From an uncultured Oribacterium sp. (GTDB taxonomy: Bacteria; Bacillota; Clostridia; Lachnospirales; Lachnospiraceae): DNA of 11,417 nucleotides. The position numbers were made by a program, and so were the translations under genes. The stretch's first letter is position 1. Each line of letters begins with the position of its first letter. This document shows, in pieces, positions 6,204-11,417 of this stretch. The notes beneath the pieces are model-generated. The model ran no database searches. It saw only the letters and a program-made list of their open reading frames with translations, and was not told the DNA's origin. Location: the NCBI GenBank assembly GCA_900770445.1, contig CAAGKO010000010.1, positions 1 to 11,417 on the forward strand, written 5' to 3'.

Positions 6204-7037
6204 ATGAAGAACAAGAAATTAAGTACCTTTTTAACGGTATTCTTCAGTATCCTTTCTGTATTTTACGTATATCCGATCCTGCTGGTTCTGCTGAACTCCT
6301 TCAAGAAGAAGGCGTACATCTCGAAGAAGCCGTTCACACTTCCGAATGCGAAGTCCTTCGTCGGCTTCGACAACTACGTTTCCGGTATCCAGAAGACCGG
6401 CCTCATCCAGGCAGCGTTTGTGTCCCTCTTCGTGACGGTGCTTGCGGTCGCCGTCATTGTCCTCTGTACCTCGATGTGCGCATGGTACATCACGCGTGTG
6501 CATACGAAGTTCACGGCCGGCATGTACTTCCTCTGCCTCTTCTCGATGATCGTACCGTTCCAGATGGTTATGTTCCCGCTCAGTAAGATCGCGAACATGC
6601 TGAAGCTGTCGAACCCGCTCGGTCTCGTATTTATTTACCTCGGCTTCGGTGCCGGACTTGCCGTCTTCATGTTTACGGGCTTCGTCAAGTCCCTGCCGCT
6701 CGCAATCGAGGAGGCCGCGATGATCGACGGCTGCACACCGATCCAGACCTTCTTCTATGTGGTGATGCCAATCATGAAGCCGACCTGTATCACCGTCGCG
6801 ATCCTCGAGACCATGTGGGTATGGAACGACTATCTGCTTCCGTCTCTCGTTCTCGACCTCAAGAAGTGGAAGACCATTCCGATCGCTGTACAGTACCTGA
6901 AGGGCGGCTACGGTTCCGTTGATATGGGTGCCATGATGGGTGTCCTGGTGCTGTCGATCATTCCGATCATCATCTTCTATGCATGCTGCCAGAAGTACAT
7001 CATCGAGGGTGTCGTAGCAGGTGCCGTCAAGGGCTGA
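6204..7037 (+). CDS. malG: Maltodextrin ABC transporter, permease MalG
   Basis: Second membrane subunit, 277 residues, which forms the translocation pore with MalF. Multiple hydrophobic segments are present (for example 8-31, 69-94, 105-127, 139-160, 193-212 and 243-262). The EAA loop is EEAAMIDG at 169-176 with MP at 188-189. The C-terminus, EGVVAGAVKG, is the classic MalG tail. The ATG follows the malF TAA by a single base, and its AAGGAGG (6185-6191) lies inside malF, 12 bases upstream, so translational coupling is likely. Confidence 0.94.
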   Translation: MKNKKLSTFLTVFFSILSVFYVYPILLVLLNSFKKKAYISKKPFTLPNAKSFVGFDNYVSGIQKTGLIQAAFVSLFVTVLAVAVIVLCTSMCAWYITRVHTKFTAGMYFLCLFSMIVPFQMVMFPLSKIANMLKLSNPLGLVFIYLGFGAGLAVFMFTGFVKSLPLAIEEAAMIDGCTPIQTFFYVVMPIMKPTCITVAILETMWVWNDYLLPSLVLDLKKWKTIPIAVQYLKGGYGSVDMGAMMGVLVLSIIPIIIFYACCQKYIIEGVVAGAVKG

Positions 7038-7090
7038 TTTCTGTTTATACCGATGGATATCCATTTCCGGGCGATGTCGGACGGGATCCA

Positions 7091-7135
7091 TCCGGCTTCG
7101 GGGAAACTCCGGGAGGAGATGTGCCGGAAGCCGGA
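7091..7135 (+). other. Stem-loop in the malG-malQ spacer
   Basis: TCCGGCTTC (7091-7099) pairs perfectly over 9 bp with GAAGCCGGA (7127-7135), loop 27 bases. A 12-bp palindrome ATGGATATCCAT lies just upstream, at about 7072. No T-run follows, so it is not an intrinsic terminator. It may be an mRNA processing or stability element in this 148-base gap. Confidence 0.4.
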
Positions 7136-7185
7136 GACATTGGCCGGGGGAAATGGATGGAATATATGACTGGAAGGGAAAACGT

Positions 7186-8730
7186 ATGGAAAAGGAAGCA
7201 AGAGAGCACATCTGGGGGAGAGCAGCAGGTATTCTGATGCCGGTGTTCGCTCTTCCAGGTGCCTACGGCATCGGAACACTCGGAAAGGAGGCTTACGGCT
7301 TCGTGGATTTCCTCGCGGAGAGCGGGCAGACGTACTGGCAGGTGCTTCCGATCGGACCGACGGGCTATGGCGATTCGCCGTATCAGAGCTTCTCAACCTT
7401 TGCGGGCAATCCGTATTTCATCGATCTGGAGACGCTGATCGATGAGGAGCTGCTGACGCGCGAGGAGTGCGACGCGGTGGATTTCGGGGCGGATGCTACG
7501 AAGATAAGCTATGAGAAGCTCTATCTCGGCCGCTTCCCGCTGCTCCTGAAGGCCTTCGAGCGTTTCGAGGAGCGGACGAGCGGGGAGGGCAAAGTTGCGC
7601 CCGACGCGGAGGAGAAGGAGGCGTATCGTCAGTTCATCCAGCACACGGTGCACTGGCTGCCGGCGTACGCGCAGTTCATGGCCGCGAAGACGGACTATCC
7701 GGAGGATTTCTACCGCTTCACGCAGTACGAGTTTGATAGGCAGTGGAAGCGCCTGCGGGCCTATGCGAATGAGAAGGGCATCGCCATCATCGGCGATATC
7801 CCGATCTATGTATCGAGTGATTCCGTGGATTTCACGGAGCATCCGGAGCTGTTCCAGATCGATGAGGAGGGTCAGCCGAAGCAGATCGCAGGCTGTCCGC
7901 CGGACAGCTTCTCGGCGACCGGCCAGCTCTGGGGCAATCCGGTCTATGACTGGGATTATCATAAGGAGACGGGCTATCACTGGTGGATCGCGCGGATGCG
8001 CCGTTGCTTCGACCTCTTCGATGTGGTGCGAGTCGATCATTTCCGCGGCTTCGATGAGTACTACGCCATCCCGGCGGGCGCGAGCGATGCGACGAACGGC
8101 CACTGGGAAAAGGGCCCCGGCATTGACCTCTTCAACACGCTGAAGGCGGCGCTCGGAGAGAAGCGGATCATCGCGGAGGACCTCGGTTATGTGACCGACA
8201 CGGTGCGGAAGCTCGTCGAGGACAGCGGCTACCCTGGCATGAAGCTGCTCGAGTTCGGCTTCGACTCGCGCGAGAGCGGGGATTATCGTCCGTGCACCTG
8301 GCCGGCCAATGCTGTCTGCTATACGGGTACACACGACAATCAGACGCTGGCGGCGTGGGTGCGTGAGATCTCTCCGGTTGATCGTGACTTCGCGATTCGG
8401 TATTATACTGCGTGGAAACAGGGGAAGGGAGAGGAAGTGAACGTGCGTCCGCGTCCGGAGGCGGAGATCGCCGAGGATAGCAGCGTGACGAGGGACTTCC
8501 TTCAGTCGGACTACACGGATGCGCTGATTCAGATGACGCTCGCGGCGAAGCCGGAGACCGCCATCATCCCGATGCAGGATTACCTCGGTCTGGGAGCAGA
8601 GGCGCGCATCAACACGCCGTCGACGCTCGGACAGAACTGGACCTTCCGTTTTACAGAGGAAGATTTTTCGAAGAAATGCGCGGAGAAGATCCGGCGGATG
8701 ACGGAGGAGAGTCAGCGTATCAGAAAGTAG
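7186..8730 (+). CDS. malQ: 4-alpha-glucanotransferase (amylomaltase, GH77)
   Basis: Cytoplasmic enzyme of 514 residues that moves glucan segments between malto-oligosaccharides, producing longer chains for phosphorylase and releasing glucose. The start of the fold is the family signature GILMPVFALPGAYGIGTLG, followed by YWQVLPIGPTGYGDSPYQS. Catalytic carboxylates can be placed: the nucleophile Asp284 in RVDHFRG, the acid/base Glu331 in IIAEDLGY, and Asp384 in GTHDNQT; spacing agrees with known amylomaltases. The length is normal for the small bacterial type. The ATG at 7186 is chosen because GGAAGGG (7172-7178) sits seven bases upstream and the protein then begins like its relatives; upstream in-frame ATGs (7153 and earlier) only add unrelated residues. 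It is followed six bases later by malR. Confidence 0.95.
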   Translation: MEKEAREHIWGRAAGILMPVFALPGAYGIGTLGKEAYGFVDFLAESGQTYWQVLPIGPTGYGDSPYQSFSTFAGNPYFIDLETLIDEELLTREECDAVDFGADATKISYEKLYLGRFPLLLKAFERFEERTSGEGKVAPDAEEKEAYRQFIQHTVHWLPAYAQFMAAKTDYPEDFYRFTQYEFDRQWKRLRAYANEKGIAIIGDIPIYVSSDSVDFTEHPELFQIDEEGQPKQIAGCPPDSFSATGQLWGNPVYDWDYHKETGYHWWIARMRRCFDLFDVVRVDHFRGFDEYYAIPAGASDATNGHWEKGPGIDLFNTLKAALGEKRIIAEDLGYVTDTVRKLVEDSGYPGMKLLEFGFDSRESGDYRPCTWPANAVCYTGTHDNQTLAAWVREISPVDRDFAIRYYTAWKQGKGEEVNVRPRPEAEIAEDSSVTRDFLQSDYTDALIQMTLAAKPETAIIPMQDYLGLGAEARINTPSTLGQNWTFRFTEEDFSKKCAEKIRRMTEESQRIRK

Positions 8731-8736
8731 AAAGCT

Positions 8737-9915
8737 ATGGCAGTGAAGAAACTGACAATTAAAGAAATTGCCAAACTGTCGGGCATCAGTGTATCGACCG
8801 TGTCGCGGGCGATCAATAATCACTATGACATCAGTCCGGAGACGAAACGTCGGGTCCAGGAGATCATCGATCAGTATGGCTACGTGCCGAACAACTCGGC
8901 GCGGAATCTGAAGCTGAACGATGCACGGAACATCGCGGTGCTCGTGAAGGGAATCACGAACCCCTTCTTCACGAGCATGATCAAGGTGTTTGAGAAGGAG
9001 TGCTCGGATCATGATTACTCCCTGGTGCTCGAGCATGTCGAGGAGGAGCAGGATGAGACCGAGCTCGCGGCGCTGCTCGAGAAGGAGAAGCGCCTGAACG
9101 GCATCATCTTCCTCGGCGGCAATCCGGTGCAGTCCGTGGAACGTCTGAAGCGTCTGACGGTTCCGTTCGTGTTCTGCTCGGTGGCCGTTCCGGACCGGAA
9201 GGCCTTCGCCGAGTACTCCTATGTGGCGATCGATGACCGCGCGGAAGCCGAAAAGGTATGTGATTATCTGCTCGAGCATGGACGGAAGCGGATCGCGCTT
9301 CTCAGCGATGCGGAATCCGATATCAGTAACGGTATGCTCCGTCTGGAGGGCTACCTGCATTCGCTCGAGAAGCATGACATCGAGCCGGATCCGGCACTGA
9401 TCTGTCGACCGATTTCGATTCAGAAAACCTATACCTATGAGAATGGATATCAGCGGACGGTGGATCTGATCCGGTCGGGCACGAAGTTCGATGCGATCTT
9501 CGCCATCGCGGACTCCATCGCGATCGGCTGTCTCCGGGCGCTCCGCGATCAGGGCATACGCGTACCGGAGGATGTCGCGGTCATCGGCTTCGATGGACTC
9601 GAGATCGGACACTATCTGACACCGGCGCTCTCGACACTGCAGCAGCCGGTAGACGAGATGGCCGAAGCCTCGATGCACGCCCTCCTCGGACTCCTCGAAG
9701 AGCGCGAGAAGGAAGTCGCCGCGAAGCTCGCCGGCGGCAGTACTGCGGAACGGCAGGAGGCTGCGGTAAAGCTGAGTGGCGGAAGCGCAGAAACGTCGGA
9801 CGGCGGGGCAACGAAGAATGACATGGCGGGCGCTGAGCTGTCCGGACCGAAAGAAAAGAAGGCAAGATTCCAGCAGATCTTCCCTGGAGAACTCAAGATC
9901 CGGGAAAGCTGCTGA
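8737..9915 (+). CDS. malR: LacI/GalR-family regulator of the maltodextrin operon
   Basis: DNA-binding transcription factor, 392 residues. The N-terminal helix-turn-helix is TIKEIAKLSGISVSTVSRAI (residues 7-26), followed by the hinge region NNSARNLKLNDARNIAVLV. A periplasmic-binding-protein-like effector domain fills the middle (NPFF, GIIFLGG, DDRAEAEKVCDYLLEHG, AIADSIAIG, DVAVIGFDG). The C-terminus ends PGELKIRESC, typical of the family. Unusually, about 48 low-complexity residues (about 327-374, with two imperfect copies of AxKLxGGS) are inserted just before that last strand, making the protein longer than the usual ~330-345. The ribosome binding site is weak (AGAAAG); translation may couple to malQ, whose stop is six bases away. 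The likely operator is the AACGTT array before malE, so MalR would control its own operon; the inducer (maltose or maltodextrin) is inferred from context. Confidence 0.92.
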   Translation: MAVKKLTIKEIAKLSGISVSTVSRAINNHYDISPETKRRVQEIIDQYGYVPNNSARNLKLNDARNIAVLVKGITNPFFTSMIKVFEKECSDHDYSLVLEHVEEEQDETELAALLEKEKRLNGIIFLGGNPVQSVERLKRLTVPFVFCSVAVPDRKAFAEYSYVAIDDRAEAEKVCDYLLEHGRKRIALLSDAESDISNGMLRLEGYLHSLEKHDIEPDPALICRPISIQKTYTYENGYQRTVDLIRSGTKFDAIFAIADSIAIGCLRALRDQGIRVPEDVAVIGFDGLEIGHYLTPALSTLQQPVDEMAEASMHALLGLLEEREKEVAAKLAGGSTAERQEAAVKLSGGSAETSDGGATKNDMAGAELSGPKEKKARFQQIFPGELKIRESC

Positions 9916-9926
9916 GGAAGAAATGG

Positions 9927-9952
9927 ACGAGGGCGGAAACGCCCTCGTTTTT
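9927..9952 (+). terminator. Terminator at the end of the mal operon
   Basis: CGAGGGCG (9928-9935) pairs with CGCCCTCG (9940-9947) around a GAAA tetraloop, extended by an A-T pair and followed by five T residues. It begins 11 bases after the malR stop. Confidence 0.93.
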
Positions 9953-9960
9953 CTGCTACT

Positions 9961-10024
9961 GTTCAGGCAGGGAACCCCGGAGGGGCGGCAACGGATGCGC
10001 AGTACTTCGAGACCGGTTCAATCT
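9961..10024 (+). repeat. Dispersed intergenic repeat, copy 2
   Basis: This 64-base stretch matches the reverse complement of 63-125 along its whole length. It starts GTTCAGGCAGGGAACC, contains a small CCCC-GGA-GGGG stem, and ends GACCGGTTCAATCT. It lies directly after the mal operon terminator. The two copies face each other across the glgP-malR block. Confidence 0.75.
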
Positions 10025-10033
10025 GGTTTATTA

Positions 10034-10048
10034 GGTCAGACCCCCTTA
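10034..10048. repeat. Degenerate copy of the GGTCAGACCCC palindrome
   Basis: GGTCAGACCCCCTTA matches 11295-11309 (GGTCAGACCCCATTA) at 14 of 15 positions, but the left arm of the palindrome is decayed here (TTAGGTC instead of TTAATGGGGTC). It directly follows repeat copy 2 and precedes the SPFH gene promoter. Confidence 0.55.
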
Positions 10049-10118
10049 CGAAATTCTTAATTTACAGGAACTATATTAGAAAATTACGAAATATCACATA
10101 GGATGCTTCAAAATTCTG

Positions 10119-10124
10119 TATAAT
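10119..10124 (+). promoter_or_regulatory. -10 box of the SPFH gene
   Basis: A perfect TATAAT, preceded by TG, lies 46 bases before the SPFH start codon in an A/T-rich stretch. No good -35 hexamer is visible at 16-18 bases, so the promoter may rely on its -10 region or an activator. The nearest upstream terminator (9927-9952) supports independent transcription. Confidence 0.6.
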
Positions 10125-10169
10125 AAAGGACAGATACTATTTTAAGTACAGTAAAGGAGCGTAGCGTAT

Positions 10170-11213
10170 ATGGTTGTACTTGTATTGTTGCTTTTAGTCA
10201 TCGTGGTGCTGATGCGGATGATCTGCATCGTTCCGCAGGGACATGCGTATGTGACGGAGATGCTGGGGCAGTACAGCGGCACCTGGGGTGCGGGTCTTCA
10301 CTTTAAGATTCCGATCGTGCAGCGGGTCATCAAGAAGGTGAGCCTGAAGGAGCAGGTGCTGGACTTCCCGCCGCAGCCGGTGATCACGAAGGATAATGTC
10401 ACCATGACCATCGATTCGGTGGTGTTTATGAAGGTGCAGGATCCGAAGCTTTTCGTGTATGGCGTGGAGAACCCGCTGTCGGGTCTTCAGAATCTGTCGG
10501 CGACGACGCTGCGTGCGATCATCGGTGACATGGAGCTCGACCAGACCCTGACGAGCCGTGATCAGATCAATGCGCGCATGCAGACGACACTGGATGTGGC
10601 GACGGATCCGTGGGGCATCAAGGTGACGAGAGTCGAAATTAAGAATATCCAGCCGCCGAAGGAGATCGAGGAGGTCATGACGAAGCAGATGCGTGCAGAG
10701 CGTGAGCGTCGTCAGACCGTGCTCGAGGCACAGGCGCATCAGGAGGCGGTTGTCACGAGAGCAAAGGGTGATCAGCAGGCGAAGGTCATCGCTGCGCAGG
10801 CGGAGAGAGATGCACAGATCGCCCTCGCAGAAGGTAAGGCGAAGAGCATCGACCTCGTCTATGAGGCGGAGGCACGTGGTATCGAGCGTCTGAATCGTGC
10901 GCAGGTCAGTGAGGGTGTGCTGAAGCTGAAGGGCCTCGATGCACTGAAGGAGGTTTCCAACGGCCGTGCGACGAAGATCTTCATGCCGTCCGACATCACC
11001 CAGGCGGTTTCCACGCTCGGTGTCGTCGGCGAGAGCCTCGGCATCGGGGATGCGACACCGGTTGATCACAGTGCGCCGGCAGCACCGAAGGCACCGGTCG
11101 ATCCGTGCATCAGCGAAGAATCCAGTGCGACGACGGTAGGCGCGGCAGCGACCGGCCACCAGATCGCGCATGAGGTACAGTCCAGCTACGGAAAGCTGGG
11201 CGTGGACCAGTAA
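10170..11213 (+). CDS. SPFH/band-7 domain membrane protein (stomatin/QmcA-like)
   Basis: 347-residue protein of the stomatin-prohibitin-flotillin-HflK/C superfamily, which forms membrane-bound oligomers linked to membrane microdomains and protease control. Residues 1-20 are a single hydrophobic anchor. The SPFH domain follows, with IVPQGHAYVTEMLGQYSGTW, GLHFKIPIVQRV, the LDFPPQPVITKDNVTMTIDS core, LRAIIGDMELDQTLTSRDQI, and WGIKVTRVEIKNIQPP. A charged helical, probably coiled-coil segment runs from about 165 to 240 (QMRAERERR, EAQAHQEAVVTRAKGDQQA). The tail after about residue 295 is Ala/Pro-rich and poorly conserved in appearance. AAAGGAG (10153-10159) precedes the ATG. NfeD, the frequent neighbour of this family, is not seen; the gene has its own promoter and terminator and appears unrelated to the mal operon. 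Confidence 0.92.
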   Translation: MVVLVLLLLVIVVLMRMICIVPQGHAYVTEMLGQYSGTWGAGLHFKIPIVQRVIKKVSLKEQVLDFPPQPVITKDNVTMTIDSVVFMKVQDPKLFVYGVENPLSGLQNLSATTLRAIIGDMELDQTLTSRDQINARMQTTLDVATDPWGIKVTRVEIKNIQPPKEIEEVMTKQMRAERERRQTVLEAQAHQEAVVTRAKGDQQAKVIAAQAERDAQIALAEGKAKSIDLVYEAEARGIERLNRAQVSEGVLKLKGLDALKEVSNGRATKIFMPSDITQAVSTLGVVGESLGIGDATPVDHSAPAAPKAPVDPCISEESSATTVGAAATGHQIAHEVQSSYGKLGVDQ

Positions 11214-11216
11214 TAC

Positions 11217-11267
11217 AAAAAAACTGCCATACGACCAGATAAATTCTGGTTGTACGGCAGTTTTTTT
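11217..11267. terminator. Long bidirectional terminator after the SPFH gene
   Basis: An A7-CTGCC arm pairs with GGCAG-T7, and the stem continues inward through TACGACCAGA with TCTGGTTGTA. This gives about 22 bp with one A-C mismatch (11229/11255) and one G-U pair, around a small TAAAT-type loop. A-run and T-run on opposite sides allow termination in both directions. It starts three bases after the stop codon. Confidence 0.93.
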
Positions 11268-11287
11268 ATATCCGGAATCCGATCGAA

Positions 11288-11310
11288 TTAATGGGGTCAG
11301 ACCCCATTAA
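11288..11310. repeat. REP-like perfect palindrome
   Basis: TTAATGGGGTC and GACCCCATTAA form a perfect 11-bp inverted repeat around a single A. From memory, palindromes of this GGGGTC-GACCCC type occur as dispersed extragenic repeats in diverse bacteria, in some cases near IS200-like transposase genes; no transposase is present here. A related sequence lies at 10034-10048. Confidence 0.7.
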
Positions 11311-11333
11311 ATTTTTCTGGGTCTCCAAACTTA

Positions 11334-11411
11334 TTGAGGGGCTGCGTTTTTGAGGGTTTGGTTTGAGGGGCTAACTTGAGGGGCCAGTTTGAGGGTTTGG
11401 TTTGAGGGGCT
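11334..11411. repeat. G-rich tandem repeat running to the window edge
   Basis: TTGAGGGGC occurs four times (from 11334, about 11363, 11376 and about 11402), alternating with TTGAGGGTTTGG (from 11350 and 11389). A 24-base block at 11349-11372 recurs exactly at 11388-11411, a period of 39. The array may continue beyond position 11417. I see no open frame or terminator in it. The family is not recognised. Confidence 0.75.
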
Positions 11412-11417
11412 GTACCC

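Noticed and set aside
7021..7185. Longer malQ forms starting at upstream in-frame ATGs (7021, 7153)
   Set aside because: The 7021 form overlaps the end of malG and adds 55 unrelated residues. The 7153 form has its G-run only two bases before the ATG. The 7186 start has a properly spaced GGAAGGG and fits the family N-terminus.
7393..9678. 761-codon minus-strand open frame across malQ and malR
   Set aside because: A shadow of two clearly conserved genes. It spans both and the gap between them, lacks family signatures, and has the same Arg/Leu/Asp-rich shadow composition.
10009..10030. tRNA T-arm-like GGTTCAATC in repeat copy 2
   Set aside because: No acceptor, D or anticodon stems can be formed around it, and the other repeat copy diverges directly after the motif.

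Overview
The window looks like the chromosome of a Gram-positive, moderately high-GC member of the Clostridia, most likely Lachnospiraceae. The evidence is AGGAGG-type ribosome binding sites, a lipoprotein-type solute-binding protein with an A/T/E-rich linker, a maltodextrin ABC operon of Firmicutes type, and many intrinsic terminators. The family assignment is an inference from protein style; no rRNA or other marker gene is present.

Layout, all genes on the + strand. Positions 1-200 are non-coding and hold one copy of a dispersed ~64-bp repeat. Positions 201-2462 encode a glycogen/maltodextrin phosphorylase (glgP) followed by a strong terminator. Positions 2510-3573 form a ~1.1 kb gene-free stretch packed with repeats: a cluster of GCCATTA-headed units on both strands, a perfect 32-bp direct repeat, and several inverted repeats. 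A promoter and an iterated LacI-type operator (3574-3656) then lead into malE (solute-binding lipoprotein), a structured spacer with a terminator, malF and malG (permeases), malQ (4-alpha-glucanotransferase) and malR (LacI-family regulator), closed by a terminator at 9927-9952. After an inverted copy of the first repeat and a REP-like palindrome comes a separate gene with its own -10 box, a membrane-anchored SPFH/band-7 protein (10170-11213). It is closed by a long bidirectional terminator, a second palindrome copy, and a G-rich tandem repeat that runs to the window edge.

How the genes work together: MalE captures maltodextrins outside the cell and MalFG carry them in. No ATPase gene is present, so a shared MsmX/UgpC-type ATPase elsewhere is likely. 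MalQ reshuffles short chains into longer ones, and GlgP phosphorolyses those to glucose-1-phosphate. MalR, the last gene, probably controls the malE promoter through the operator array and so also its own expression. The SPFH protein appears to be an unrelated membrane-organisation gene.

I do not see an obvious new enzyme system. The least ordinary items are the repeat-rich 2.6-3.5 kb region, the paired repeats flanking the mal cluster and the SPFH gene, the 12-bp iterated operator, and a low-complexity insertion near the C-terminus of MalR.
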